A stretch of DNA of 64,000 nucleotides from Syngnathus acus (taxonomy: Eukaryota; Chordata; Actinopteri; Syngnathiformes; Syngnathidae). The stretch lies in NCBI RefSeq assembly GCF_901709675.1, contig NC_051103.1:1783501-1847500 (forward strand). Reading direction: 5' to 3'. This document shows, piece after piece, positions 1-23,201 of the stretch (within the stretch, counting starts at the first letter, position 1; each line of letters starts with the position of its first letter). A model generated the notes under the pieces. The model ran no database searches. It saw nothing but the letters and a program-made list of their open reading frames with translations, and was not told the DNA's origin. The translations under genes were made by a program, and so were the position numbers.

Positions 1-822
1 ATGCGGGACTTGCCGGGGCACGCACCTGCCAAAGCCTGCAGTTGGCTGCCGCCGCCGCCGCCGCCACCGCCACCACTCTTTGCCGTTTGTCCCAACGCCT
101 GCAGCAGATTCCCCCGGATGGCTGGCTGCCTCTAAGGAGGTCTGTCGTTCGCCGCCCCGGTCGGGACATGTTGCTCACGGCTTACGAGAAGCCGGGAGAA
201 GCAGGAAGCAAGGCTCAGGTGGGCGGGACCAAAGCCATGCTATCTTGACTCCGCTCGTGGCCCCTTAGGGCTGAGACTCATTCCTCATCCGTCCTGACAC
301 AACGTCCGAAATCATATCAGAATCTGTTGGGGGGGAAAAAACAAGACAGCTGCTAAAACGTTCTAGCTCAGGGGGGCGGTGGGTCTTCACACTTGACTTT
401 GTGATCTGAATTTGTAACTATGACATCAGCTCTTTGGAAGCATTCAATTGTTCTTGCATGTCTGGATGAAATGATGTATTAAGATCCCCGACATGTCAAA
501 GACTCCCATCCAACCCCTGACTGATTGATTGAGAAACATAGCCTTGGTCTTCCAATAAATAAACAGGAGCTGTCAGTATTGGTGACTCACCATGAATGTT
601 TGCGCTGTCAGAGTTGAAGGAGTCTGCTGTTGTGGTGCGGCAGGTTTCCATCCCACCCCACCCTCTCACCATTATTGGGAATGCAGGAAGTTCATGGAGG
701 ACACAAAATGAAGCAATTGGGCTTACAGACACAATTTTAAAAAAATGAGCATAATCAAATACCTGATTTCCTTGATTTGTTGGTAGCGGCTGACGTTGTT
801 GCTGTCCCCCCCCCCAACCCAG
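1..822 (+). other. Presumed intron 1 of wnt3
   Basis: No coding exon is recognisable here and the first wnt3 exon is not present. Positions 47-75 hold a short (GCC/GCCACC) run. The stretch ends in a C-rich polypyrimidine tract and AG acceptor at 821-822 in front of wnt3 exon 2. That the whole stretch is intronic is inferred from the missing first exon. Confidence 0.6.
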
Positions 823-3726
823 GTCGCTGGCCCTGGGGCAGCAGTACTCATCTTTGGGCTCCCAACCCATCCTGTGCGGCTCCATCCCGGGCCTGGTGCC
901 CAAGCAGCTGCGCTTCTGCCGCAACTACATCGAGATCATGCCCAGCGTGGCCGAGGGAGTCAAACTGGGCATCCAGGAGTGTCAACACCAGTTCCGCGGG
1001 CGCCGCTGGAACTGCACTACCATTCAAGACAACCTGGCCATCTTCGGACCGGTGCTGGATAAAGGTACGCCGACCGGCCTTGTGTGTTTGTGTCACGGTG
1101 GGGTGGGAGGGGGGTGACTCATGCGTGGCGGCGGGTTCAGAAAGGCTATTGCAAGCCGTTACAAAACCTCCACATGTAGCAGAGAACAGTTTGCAGCCTG
1201 AGGCACAGGGCTGCAAACTGTACTTCTGCTGCCAAAACACTAACTGGGGCAATTACAATAATAGACACCTTTCCAAGCTGCAGCCAATGCAGACACAAGC
1301 ACCGACACATTCTGCTCACATCCAGATTTGTCCTCTCCACCTTTTGCCCGTTTACAGCTCACTGTATTAATTATTAAAGAGGTTCCCAGTCAAGCATCAC
1401 TGAAACACTGCACACATTCATCAGGTGGCTCACATACGGAATATTAAGCGTCCGGGATAGGGCGACAGTGGGATGAGGCCTTGGAGTCGTTGGTTGGGAA
1501 GGATGCTTGTGTTGCCGCCGATTGGGAAAGAATCAGATTGTGTGTGTGTGTCACAAGCAAATGAATGTGGGCAGCGCAAGCAGTCCAAGCTCCTCCGTCA
1601 ACTCAAAAGGAGAGCGGGGACCCAAATGAGATTACAGGCAATAGAAAAGGGCCGGGGGGCTCCGCTCAACCCCTACTGTGCATGAAGGCCGGTGCGCGCC
1701 TCACACAGTCCGGCTCCCACGGACGCCCCATTCACACGCCCTTTTGACTCTGTCATGAACAGGCTAAATCTCTCCCAACCTGGCCTGGATGTGCTCTCGG
1801 CGGACATACCGAGGTTGGAGCCTTACGACGTTAAGGGAGTTTAGGGAACGCCAGAGTGGGGAGGTGGGGCTGCCGGTCGCTGGGTTCTTTGTGTGGATAA
1901 CACAGTGTGACACAATGGGGAATTGATGAGCACCAGCGCCAGCCTTACCCATGAGCACGACCCGGTTGGGATCCAACGGAGTGGGTGGCAAACTCATGCT
2001 CTTGGAATTTCTGGCTCTACCTGACCCCCAGCACCACTACAGGGTATCTTCCAGTGCGTCATGGCAGAGCCACAGACAACAAGTGTGCCGCGATTATGAA
2101 ACAATGGTGTCGCCTTACATAATGAGCCGCTGCCTTCAAAGGGGGCGTCGGCAAAGAAAATGGGCTGACGTGCTGCTAGGTTTCACCTGAAAGCCTTGGG
2201 CACTGGGGTAGAGGGGGGGTGACAACATTCCTGAAACACTATCCAGATGCAAAGCAGCACACCTCAGGGATGACAGGAGGTCATGAGATCCCACTGAGCG
2301 CTCAGGCCCCCCTGACACCGCCACAAAGGGCTGATGTCACTGCAGGGACTTGGCTTTTTTCAGGAGTCCTCGCTCATCCCGAGGTAAACAAAGTGTTTAC
2401 TGTCCTTTATCGTCTAGTGAGATGTGGAGAGAAGAGCTCATCATGGGGATTCTCGTTAACCATCTAGACTCTCAGATATCTTTGAGGTTACGATCTAGTG
2501 GGGCAATGAAAATCCTCAAGTGAGCATCCTCTTTGTCCTGATCAGAGTTGGGTCGAAGGAAAGTACTTTGAATAGCAGCGTCTGGATTCTGGCAGAGCTC
2601 ACATTTGCTCTTGACCATGTTTAACACGATTGACACACTCTATCCCTTCTCTCTCTCTCTCCCCTCCCCGCCCGCGCCTGTTTGCCGCCCGGCCTCCGTC
2701 TCCCGCAGCAACCAGAGAGTCAGCATTTGTCCACGCCATCGCTTCGGCCGGCGTGGCCTTCGCCGTGACGCGATCCTGCGCCGAGGGTACGTCCACCATG
2801 TGCGGCTGCGACTCCCACCACAAGGGACCGCCCGGGGAGGGCTGGAAGTGGGGCGGCTGCAGCGAGGACGCCGAGTTTGGCGTGCTGGTCTCCCGGGAGT
2901 TCGCGGACGCCCGGGAGAACCGACCGGACGCCCGCTCGGCCATGAATCGGCACAACAACGAAGCGGGACGCACGGTAAAAAAAATATCACAAATCTCTTC
3001 CCTGATAAGAACATCAAAATGGTAGAAGAGACTGTCAAACTCTGATCAAACGTCTGCATGCACAAAAATGGATTCCTACGTGGTGACTTCTCACCACGAT
3101 CAAATCCGCTGATGAAACTTTTGTCTGCGAGTGTCAAGTATGCATGACCGCAGGCCTTGGAATGTTTCTATCTCAGATTCCATCTCTGTTCCAGAGTAGT
3201 ATCATCGCATTGACACTCAAACAATGTCGTGTTGTGTGTCGCCCAGACCATCCTGGACCACGTGCATCTACGTTGCAAGTGTCACGGCCTGTCGGGGAGC
3301 TGTGAGGTGAAGACGTGCTGGTGGGCCCAGCCCGACTTCCGCATGCTGGGCGACTACCTGAAGGACAAGTACGACAGCGCCTCCGAGATGGTGGTGGAGA
3401 AGCACCGCGAGTCCCGCGGCTGGGTGGAGACCCTACGCGTCAAGTACGCCTTCTTCAAGCACCCCACCGAGCGCGACCTGGTCTACTACGAGGGCTCGCC
3501 TAACTTCTGCGAGCCCAACCAGGAGACGGGCTCCTTCGGGACGCGGGACCGTGCCTGCAACGTGTCGTCACACGGCATCGAGGGCTGCGACCTGCTGTGC
3601 TGCGGTCGCGGGCATAACACCCGGACTGAGAAGCGCAAGGAGAAGTGCCACTGCATCTTCCACTGGTGCTGCTACGTCAGCTGCCAGGAGTGCCTGCGCG
3701 TTTACGATGTACACACGTGCAAATGA
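823..3726 (+). CDS. wnt3: Wnt3 secreted signalling ligand, exons 2-4 (5' partial)
   Basis: Three coding exons are visible: 823-1064, 2709-2974 and 3247-3726 (stop TGA 3724-3726). They give 328 residues plus the last base of a Trp codon, so the signal-peptide exon lies upstream of the window. Human WNT3 has 355 residues and its first exon supplies about 27, which fits. Recognisable stretches are [29 protein letters not shown] (an N-glycosylation sequon), the CHGLSGSC loop whose Ser is the palmitoleoylation site in Wnts, and the Cys-rich end closing in YDVHTCK. The segment around [19 protein letters not shown] matches WNT3 rather than WNT3A, and the nsf neighbour is the vertebrate WNT3 neighbour. 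By family knowledge it is a lipid-modified secreted ligand for Frizzled/LRP acting through beta-catenin. Splice sites are canonical. No damage is seen. Confidence 0.96.
1065..2708 (+). other. wnt3 intron 2
   Basis: Intron between the exon ending GATAAAG (donor GTACGC at 1065) and the exon starting CAACCAGAG (acceptor CCGCAG ending 2708). A CT-rich tract at about 2645-2700 is the polypyrimidine tract. I see no gene or repeat family in it. Confidence 0.8.
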
Positions 3727-4817
3727 ACCAACGGGGGTGGGTGGACTGGACTACGAACCTTTCGGGGTTCTTGCACGGCATCCCGCCTATTTTGTAGCCA
3801 ACATCCGGTCCCTGACCCGGTGGACGCTTCTGACCTTCCCCTAGCTTCACCTCCCCCATTGTCTTTATTTATTTCCCCTCTGTGCCAATCACATGTACAG
3901 TAACACACAGATGCAGTCAAAAACAAACAACACAAGACTATTTGCTTTGGAAGTTTAAGAAATGAGTGAAATTTCAGGCTGAACCTAAAATGCACTTCAA
4001 TCTCTTGAATGCAACTTGGTTCATCATGAAAATTCACCCCAAAGCTAAATTCTTTTTTTGCAGCATTGGACTGCTTTTAAAACTAAATCAACCTCTTAAA
4101 AACAAAAAAAGGTGACTTGAGCAGGGTGGCCTGGGGAAGCGGGCCAGGCCGAGCCGAGCCGGGCCTCAGCGCGTTAACTACTGAAACGGGACTGCGGGTG
4201 TTCAAAACTACTGAGCGGATGAGAGACGCTAACGCGGCCCCCGCATTGCTGACATATTAGCATTGGGCCGGGACTGCAGGTATGCAGGAGGGAGCATGTG
4301 TGCGAACAGGCAAGCTCATTCCACATTTCAGCCAAACTCCACTCTGCAGAATCGCAACAAGGATTTCTGTTTTGTTTGTTTTTTCTACTAAACTGGTTGC
4401 GACGCAAGCGATCGGAGATCCTGCCGCAATCCGGCCGCAAAGGCGAGAAAGCACAAGAATGATGGTGGTTTTTTTGCAAAAAGGGGAGGGGGAGTGGCTG
4501 CAAACCTGCAAGATTTGCAGACATGTATTCAACATAGTGGAGCAAATGTAGCTGACACGTGCGCTAGCTTAGCTTAGCATCTTCCCACACACAGGCTTCC
4601 TTTACCACCCGCTATATCCAAAGTTTTGTACAAATGTTGTAAAAGTGAATAATTCCCTCTTGATTTTATAATCGTAAATGTTATGTTTTTATAAATATTA
4701 TTTATTATACAATGTATATATATGTATGACTGAACCAAGATTATATATTTGAACGACAACGCTGTTTTGGAGGGCTTTTTTTTGCATCTCAGTGACTCTC
4801 ACTCATACTCTCGAAAT

Positions 4818-4850
<33 letters not shown>

Positions 4851-5000
4851 CAAAACACTGTTTTAGTCTGAGGATTAATTTATTCATAAAACAAAAAGGT
4901 AAGTCAACAGCATAAGACATTGAGGCGTGCAGAATGATCTGGAGCACAAATGTCTTCTGTTTTTCAATAAAAAAAAGCTCACTGATCATCAACAATTACA
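3727..5000 (+). other. wnt3 3' UTR and probable poly(A) region
   Basis: Non-coding sequence after the wnt3 stop. It contains an uninterrupted A27 run at 4822-4848 and a forward AATAAA at 4966-4971 that could end the transcript, giving a 3' UTR of about 1.25 kb. The A-run could also come from a retroposed tail. Transcript ends cannot be proven from sequence alone. Confidence 0.5.
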
Positions 5001-5589
5001 ATATACACAGATCCAGTTCATATCGCTCTTCCACAAAAAATTTTTGTGGTGTGTAAGAGACACGTCAAGACAGGAGGACGTTGGTCTTTATCTAGAGGCA
5101 AAAACAAGTAGACTTTATCTGAGTCACCATCATTGTGTCAGTAACAACAAGACTACAAATCATTCAGTGCAAAATTGAAACGTTTTTGGGCTTCTTACCT
5201 GTTGTTTTTGTGGCTTCTCTACATTGGCACAAAGGAACCCAGTCTAGAGAAAGAAATGAGGACAATATGGCGGTATTGTGAGGGTTCAAAACAATTACGA
5301 TGTTTGAATTCAAGGGCCGAGATCACAAAGCAAGTTTTGTACAGTCGACGTCAAATTAATTCAATCCCAAAGGAATTAAAGGAAAATCTCTAGTTAGCTG
5401 CCTATTTCTGAAAATGTGTCAAAGCGAATCATTCTGTATTTCCGTCTCACTGCTCCCCCCCCTCCCATTTTTTTGGTTTATTCCCTCTACACAAAGAATC
5501 CATCTTCCAGGAATTTTACAAGCAGAGTCAGACTGAACGTTGCCTGCTTTAGTGCTTCGCGCCCCTGAGCTCGCCCCGAGCCCAAACAC
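4870..5589 (-). other. nsf 3' UTR candidates
   Basis: On the minus strand, AATAAA occurs at 5482-5477 (108 nt after the nsf stop) and at 4884-4879. Use of the first would give a very short 3' UTR. Use of the second would make the nsf transcript overlap the tail of wnt3. No other feature is seen. Confidence 0.45.
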
Positions 5590-13375
<7,786 letters not shown>

Positions 13376-13520
13376 CTTTGTGTTGAGATTTTGTTTACGA
13401 CGATTAAGTGCAAGGAAAGTTTGTCTTCCGCTGACAGAGCAAGCAACGGCGGCTACATATCGCGAGATGAGTCGAGATCTTTGTGGTCACGTGTCTACAC
13501 GTACTCCTGACGTCACGGCA
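13376..13520 (-). promoter_or_regulatory. nsf promoter-proximal region
   Basis: Upstream of the nsf ATG (13373-13375, minus strand) lie a TCGCGA palindrome (13460-13465), a CACGTG E-box (13488-13493) and a perfect cAMP response element TGACGTCA (13508-13515), 133 nt from the start codon. There is no TATA box, as usual for a housekeeping gene. Function is inferred from motif identity and position. Confidence 0.5.
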
Positions 13521-14684
13521 AACAGTAAATAAATTATTCTTTCATGGCAGTTTTTATCATTTTAAATATCCACATGCACTTATACTGTTTCCCCGAATGC
13601 ATTTTATTGTTTAATAAACTCATAAATATTTAACAATGACGTTTAGGGTTTTTTTTTAATGACAAGAGTGGCCAAGATATTCCATGAAATTTAAAGAGGC
13701 AGGAGAAATATCTTTAAAATACAAAATATTTATTTCGAAAATGTCTTTGTAAGAGAAAAACAAAACAACAAAAAAACATACAAATTGTTTGGTTACTAGC
13801 ATATCACGGTAATGCTAGAAACTAACAATGGAGAAGAGCAGAGTGGGGGATGCTGAGAGGCAAAAAAAAAAATGTTTTGGCCTGATGGGACTCTATACGG
13901 TGCAACCCAACAAGAGGCAGACAAGCGCCAGGGAACATGGCACTCGTGGTGAAATTTCCTCTCGCCTCTTCTATAAACATACATGAGCATTCACGGTTGG
14001 GGGCAGGCATGTGGCAACCATTATTTTTTTTGTTTTTTTACAAAAACACAAAACCAAAAGCAAATATAGTGAGTTTAATACACTTCTGAAATACAGCGGG
14101 GATTGAAACTGTTGGCAATGATATGAATGAGGGGGGTAAAACCAAAATTTTGTATTCCAACCTTCCCCAAAAAGTCAAGTGTGCTTCTGAAAGCCACAGA
14201 GAACATGAACAATAAGGAACAGGGAGGAAAAAAAACAAAACAAAACTGTCATTTCTGCACTTTAGAAAAGAGCTTGAAGAGGTTCAAGTGTTATGCACTG
14301 TTCTTCTTTTAAATCTTTTTATTGTGGTTGTACAATAAGATTCCCTGATGGCCTGGCTTGGCCGCTGAGTTTAAACGAAATATCAAAATAAAATAGGGCC
14401 AGGGGGGAAAAAAAAAACCACACAAATGTGATACTGTCCATTGAGGGAGAGAGGTGAGGTGTGTCTGATGGATGGTGGTGGTGGTGGTGGGGGGGTCCTG
14501 TTTGCCGCACTCGAGTCATCTTCTCCCTTGTCCCCATCTTCAAATGTTACATAAGCTGCTCAAAAACACACGCACGCTTCCCTCCAGGTCACGGCCGCAA
14601 GCCTGCTCTGTGGACAGAGATGGGAAAAGACACTCAGCATCTACTTGACATATGTAAAATGTTGCTTTTAAACACGTGGCTCAC
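13521..14684 (-). other. psmd11 3' UTR and nsf/psmd11 intergenic spacer
   Basis: AT-rich non-coding sequence. A minus-strand AATAAA at 14323-14318 is the best poly(A) signal for psmd11, giving a 3' UTR of about 360 nt. A GGT trinucleotide run sits at 14473-14490. No gene is seen. Confidence 0.5.
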
Positions 14685-17600
<2,916 letters not shown>

Positions 17601-18239
17601 TCGATGTTTACTGTATCTGTATGCCTTTATTGTACTGCCCCAGGTGGCCAAGTTTGGCACACCTTCTTCCATTTTAGGCAAAGCCCTTCCTTTCTCCCAT
17701 GCCTTATTTACATCTCGGCGAGAAATGTGTATTTTTTTTGTGGTGGCTGGAACAGATTTTCCCCTCTTTATTTCTATGGAGAAAGATGATTTGCAATTCA
17801 CGAGCCAGATTGAATTAACTAACTCAAGGCACCCCTGCAGTAACAATAAAAACGAACGATGTTGAATAATACGCCATTCTAGTTATAGATACAATATACA
17901 TTTCATTGCATTCATAAGTGAAAATGACGCTATGTAATATCTCATGTTATTAAAATAATACAACCCCGTGGCAGTGATAACTTCTTTTGGTTAAGTCTAG
18001 ATTTTAGATTCTTACAAGAAAGAAACCAAAAGCAAAATTTTTTTTTATCTTTATGGTTGATCAAGTGCAATATGTTTTATGACCGTATCTTGACAATCAA
18101 TATTTGCTATTGAGGTAAGACGTGTGTCAAAACACCAAATGAGCACATTTCCTATTGATTTTGCCCTCGGGGCGGGTAGATTAGTGCCAGTGTGCCTCAA
18201 ATTGGGTCAAACGGCAACGTCCTCCAATCACCGGACGCT
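17601..18239. other. psmd11-cdk5r1 intergenic region
   Basis: AT-rich sequence without recognisable genes. It holds one CTCF-like motif (17635-17650, CTGCCCCAGGTGGCC) close to the psmd11 promoter. Confidence 0.5.
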
Positions 18240-18634
18240 TGGTGGTGCGTTCAGGTGCACGTTGCACTCTATACCGCGCCTGCGGGGCTCCGTGCATGCA
18301 CTCGTTCTTCGAGTGGCTGCGTGGCGTGGACACTCTTCAGGAGGACCACCGCCTTTGCGCCATCACTGCACAACACAACAAGACACGACACTACACTGCA
18401 CATCAGCCAGCTCGCAGCATCATCACGGCCAAGAGCAGCAGCAGGATCCTCATCCGACATCCTCGCTGCGCATCCACTCCGTGATTTGCCGTCGATTTTT
18501 TTTTTTTCAAATATTTTACCATTGAGGATTATTGCTTCTCACAGCGGCTTTTAAACGAACGGAGATGCTCGTGAGTCACCGTTCATGAGGGGAAGACGCT
18601 CGTCTTCGTCGTTGCGCAGTCATTCGGAGAGCTG
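18240..18634 (+). promoter_or_regulatory. Putative 5' non-coding exon/promoter of cdk5r1
   Basis: A locally CpG-richer segment ending in a good donor, GAGCTG followed by GTAAGC at 18635. Mammalian CDK5R1 has one non-coding first exon and one coding exon, so this is a plausible first exon spliced to an acceptor near 19643 or 19655. A separate TATAAATAG at 18756-18764 could mark an alternative start inside that intron. No transcript evidence is available. Confidence 0.35.
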
Positions 18635-19731
18635 GTAAGCTTCATCATATTCATCTTTTTGCTTGGATTTTAATCTGGATTTTATCAATTTTTTTGACGT
18701 GAGGATGCAAGAATGTCTCCTTTCACTCGTATGGGTGTAATTGCACGGTGGTGGCTATAAATAGCCTCGTTTCCACGCGCGAGCTCAGCTTCAGGACCAC
18801 GGACAGCATCCGCGAGCCGGAATTAGCATTGAAAATTCGTCATACTATATGACCATATTATACTAGGTTTTGGGTGCTTGAATTGTACATTTTATCACGG
18901 ATCACGGTGCTGAAATGATGCACAATGGTGGACTAAAGGTTCGGCTTGGTTGGCATACTGCAGTGAGAACGATTAGCGACAGACACTCACCTCCTCGTTT
19001 CATGAAAATGATATCCCATATCTAATACAATACTAATAAGACCCAACTAGACCTTATGGGCGCTGTTTACATTCCAGGCGTCCATTTTAGTGATAGTGCA
19101 CTATTCAGTCGCTGGCCATTAATTATGCAGTTGTGCTTTTGAAATATGAATTTACCGTAATAGGGAGTGTTTTATTTTTGTTATTTTTACATTGTGGCTC
19201 AGTCAGGAAAAACATATGGTATATTGTTGAGTGTGATTATCTTCCATTATCTCTACGGCAAGATTTGCACGCGCGTGTGTGTGTGTGTGTTTCTAAATGA
19301 ATCACTCCAGCGCTGCTGCAGAGTCCAGTCAGTGCTGCTAATAACCCTCAGGGACAAAAAAAATAGGAGTGAAAGGAAATATATATGTATAAAGCCAATT
19401 CTCAATTCGTTTTAGCTAGCTGTATTAACGGGAACAGCAATGTGATGGAAGAGTCTAGATGCCATTGAATGTAGGGTGGTAAACATCTCAAGATGATACA
19501 GAGAAAGGTTAGGAAGTTCAGAGCCAATTAGCAGTTAACGGCTAGCTGCTTGGTCCCTAACTAACAGGGCTTCGTTTCTGTATAAGCAATGTATGGTCGC
19601 CTTGATTGGTCTCATCATTGATCTGATTGGCCTCCGGCAGCTGCCATCCGCAGAGTGAAAAACCGAGCGACAAGACAGGGCGCTCGCCGTCCCCTCCCGA
19701 GATCTTGCGTCGTCTCCTCGCCGCCGTCGCC

Positions 19732-20637
19732 ATGGGAACCGTGCTCTCCCTGTCGCCCAGCTACCGCAAGGCGGCCCTGTTTGAGGATGGGCCGGCCACG
19801 GTGGGCCACTACACGGCGGTAAAGAACAGCAAGAACGCCAAGGACAAAGGCCTGAAGCGCCACTCGCTCATCAACGTGCTGCCGTGGAAGCGCATCGTGG
19901 CCGTGTCGGCTAAGAAGAAGGGCTCCAAGAAGGTGCAGCCCAACGGGACCTACCAGAACAACGTCAGCCACCTGAACAATGAGAACCTGAAGAAGTCGCA
20001 GTCGTGTGCCAACCTGTCGTCCTTCGCGCAGGACCAGAGCACTCCGAGCAACAAGGCCTCCAACGACAACTCCTCGGTCAAGAAGGCCCCGGCCCCGGTG
20101 GTGGTCGCCGCTGCCCCCGGGACCCCCAAGCGGGTGATCGTGCAGGCGTCCACCAGTGAGCTTCTGCGCTGCCTGGGCGACTTCCTATGCCGGCGCTGCT
20201 ACCGCCTCAAGCACCTGTCGCCCACCGAGCCGGTTCTGTGGCTGCGCAGCGTGGACCGCTCCCTGCTGCTGCAGGGGTGGCAGGACCAGGGCTTCATCAC
20301 GCCCGCCAACGTGGTCTTCGTCTACATGCTGTGCCGCGACGTGGTCTCCTCCGAGGTTGCCGGCGAGCACGAGCTGCAAGCCGTGTTGCTCACCTGCCTC
20401 TACCTGTCCTACTCCTACATGGGCAACGAGATCTCCTACCCGCTCAAGCCCTTTCTGGTGGAGAGCTCCAAGGAAGCCTTCTGGGACCGCTGCCTGTCCA
20501 TCATCGACTTGATGAGCGCCAAGATGCTGCAGATCAACTCGGACCCACACTACTTCACGCAGGTCTTTGCCGACCTCAAGAACGAGAGCCAGAAGGAGGA
20601 GGAGCGCAGCCGCCTGCTTATCGGCCTGGACCGGTGA
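19732..20637 (+). CDS. cdk5r1: Cyclin-dependent kinase 5 activator 1 (p35)
   Basis: A single uninterrupted coding exon of 301 residues (human p35 has 307). The start at 19732 is chosen over the in-frame ATG at 19627 because it gives [13 protein letters not shown], the conserved N-myristoylation end, with Kozak context GCCATGG. The basic [14 protein letters not shown] segment follows. Phe98-Ala99 in LSSFAQ matches the calpain cleavage site that yields p25 in mammals. The C-terminal half (about 140-301) is the cyclin-like CDK5-binding fold, with [20 protein letters not shown] and [19 protein letters not shown] nearly identical to mammals. It activates CDK5 at neuronal membranes (family knowledge). 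A GTGAGG donor-like site overlaps the stop codon. Confidence 0.97.
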   Translation: MGTVLSLSPSYRKAALFEDGPATVGHYTAVKNSKNAKDKGLKRHSLINVLPWKRIVAVSAKKKGSKKVQPNGTYQNNVSHLNNENLKKSQSCANLSSFAQDQSTPSNKASNDNSSVKKAPAPVVVAAAPGTPKRVIVQASTSELLRCLGDFLCRRCYRLKHLSPTEPVLWLRSVDRSLLLQGWQDQGFITPANVVFVYMLCRDVVSSEVAGEHELQAVLLTCLYLSYSYMGNEISYPLKPFLVESSKEAFWDRCLSIIDLMSAKMLQINSDPHYFTQVFADLKNESQKEEERSRLLIGLDR

Positions 20638-22265
20638 GGAGGGGGGGGGGTGCATGCAATCTAGTCTTTGAAAATGGCTTTTGACTTAAACCCCATCGAG
20701 TATTCTGAGTCTGAGCTTTGTTCCTGCAGGAGGGCCATCGCCTGACTGGCGTTCGTCGTCATGCCACGGCCATGAAATCCTCTCTCCCAGTCTATGCGGA
20801 CTCGCGTGGACTTTGATGAGCCCGGGACGGAACGTCAGCTGCGGCGTTAAGGCTTGGGGATTTTTTTTTCTTTTTTTAAGGAGGGGGGCCGGCGTTCTCT
20901 CGGAGCAGACAAAGCAGTGAACGCTGGGACAGATTTGTTACGTTGTCGGACTTTTTCTCAACCAGAAGACGGTGACTGTATTTTTTTTTCCCCTATTATG
21001 ACAATTTAGTGGATGTTTTCACACCTGTGTGGAGCTTATTTATTGCTTTTTCTTTACGGCTCTTCTGGAAAAAGCTCATTTTCTTTGTAATACTTGATGA
21101 TGATGGTTAGAATGACATGTTTTTTGCACGTGTGCCAGCGACTTTAGCGCAACGTCGTCTTCTTTGGACTTGATGATCTGCGTTCGTGTTGATTTTTAGC
21201 TCTGCCTGCTAAGCTGATTTTTTTTTTTGCTACTTAGCGTGCTCATCATGGACAGTTAAGAGTGCCATATCCTCCATCACGCTCTCCCTTCCACTGATAT
21301 CTACTCACTCGAATGACTTTTAGCGGCTCATTACACGTCAATGAACATTTTAGCTTGAGCTTATCATCTTTGGTGGGGAATGAAGATTGCTTCTGGTTGA
21401 GTGTCAGGGATTTATCGCGGGTGACGCGCAGGAATAATCGGACCAGCACCACCGCCACGATGTCAAAACAACAGGAATAAAGTGGAGTGAAAAGTCAAAA
21501 AAGTGCTTCATTGGGGAGACTGGTTTTTTTTAATTTTTTTTTTAATCTGTCCTACTCAGCTGCTTAGACACGCACAGGGTCGATTTTGTGTGCCTTTTGT
21601 TTTTATTACCCGAACAGTTTTGAGTTTTTATATTTAAGAGGTCACATTTCTCCCCTGTATTTTATTGCCAGCATCAAATTTGATGAGTATTTGATAGTCA
21701 ATCGACAGAGGGAAGGCTTACAAGTGTGCTTAAAAGGGGAGGTCACATTTGAAGATTACGACGGAGGCTTTTATGCGCATCATTGAAAGATAATACATCA
21801 CTGGAGTCTACCGTGTTTGAAAGATTCACCCCCCCCCCCCGAAAATAATTGTTTATTTTATCTTCCTCTTCTACTTCAACTGTCCTGTTTAGCGGAAATG
21901 TGCCCACAGAGATAAACAAAAGCAAAAAGCACATTTCAACAACAAAATAAAAAGCATATTTTTCATCCACTCACATCATCGAGTCAAGATTGAAGGAAAA
22001 AAAAAACTTGGAAAAACCTGATGATTTTGTGTCTGTTGTTGCGTAACTTGTAGATAAATAGTGGCGGTGCGAATGTGTGTGCGTGTACAGACCATTGTGG
22101 GAGGAGGGGCTTATTAAAATCTTACATTTTTCAACAACAAAAAACAGGGGGGAAAAAAACAGTTGTTGTTCCTGATATCACGTCTCGGTTCCGCTTATTT
22201 TCATTTATTTTTGTACTGTGATGAAGATAAAATCCAAATAAAATGCACTGATTGTTCCACTCGTG
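20638..22265 (+). other. cdk5r1 3' UTR
   Basis: About 1.6 kb of AT-rich, T-run-rich non-coding DNA ending at AATAAA (22237-22242), followed by a GT-rich stretch, typical of a cleavage site. Long 3' UTRs are usual for p35 genes. No other gene is seen. Confidence 0.6.
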
Positions 22266-22454
22266 GGTGGCTTTTTTGCTTTCCGTAAAAGCGCTAGGTA
22301 ATCAATTAGCTCGAACAGTACTAACCAGTCAGCAGCGTCAGCCAATTAAAGGGCCCGCCCGGCGGGACGCGACGTTGTCATGGCGATAACGAGTGAGATC
22401 CGATATCACTCGAGTCATCGGGGAAAACATTTGTACACGAGACTGCAAAAGTAC

Positions 22455-23201
22455 TGCATGTTACTGTTTATTGCTATGAGAATATGACAAATGTAAGCAG
22501 AGAGGATATCAAATGAGGCACGTCAGACACAATAAATAACCAACGGCGAGCAATTTGGCGCACGCGCGAGCGATGGCGAGGGAAGACGCGCAGTTGGCAC
22601 ACATGCAACACGGGAGGGAGGGGGGTCATGTGACATGGATGCTTTCCAACTTGGGATTTTGGGGAGGGAGGAAGGAGAAAAAACTTGGCATGATGGCGAG
22701 TCACTTCCAAGGCTGATATATATAAAAAAAAAAAAAAAAAGGCCAACGGTCAAGTCGACGACCTTTGGCTCCCTTTACGACTTTGTCACAAATCGAGGGC
22801 TTTGGATTTTAGCACATCGGGATTCTCTTAGCGTGGATATTTTAAATACATTTAACTTTTAATTTCCTTAAATTTCGGACGTGCTCAACACAGCCCAACT
22901 AAAAAAAAAAAAAAAAAAATCAACAAACGCCTTTGGCATGGACAATCATTTCAAATGAACACTTTTAAACCCTTCGTTAATTTATACCCAACTTATTCTC
23001 AGAGTGACAACAGAACAAAGTCAATATTGCACTCGGCAAACAAAACAAAAAGAGAAAAGAACATGTCTCGAGTGGATGGATCCAGCAGTGCGAACTTTTC
23101 AACGCTGTGATTGGACGATTCAGTAAACCGGGCCCAGAACAAACTAACGAGTCAATCACCTTCCCGGGTTGCTGGGGGGCTTCGTCGTCGCCGGCCGCCG
23201 A
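22455..23201 (-). other. myo1d 3' UTR
   Basis: Sequence after the myo1d stop on the minus strand. A minus-strand AATAAA at 22472-22467 is the first plausible poly(A) signal, giving a 3' UTR of about 730 nt. Poly-A/poly-T runs occur at 22724-22740 and 22901-22918. The gene converges on cdk5r1 with about 200 nt between the predicted ends. Confidence 0.5.

Noticed and set aside
2640-3137. 165-codon frame antisense to wnt3 exon 3
   Set aside because: It is the mirror of a GC-rich coding exon, with Arg/Pro-rich composition and no recognised domain.
19627-19731. Earlier in-frame ATG for cdk5r1 adding 35 residues
   Set aside because: It would bury the conserved MGTVLS myristoylation end. The ATG at 19732 has better context and the family length.
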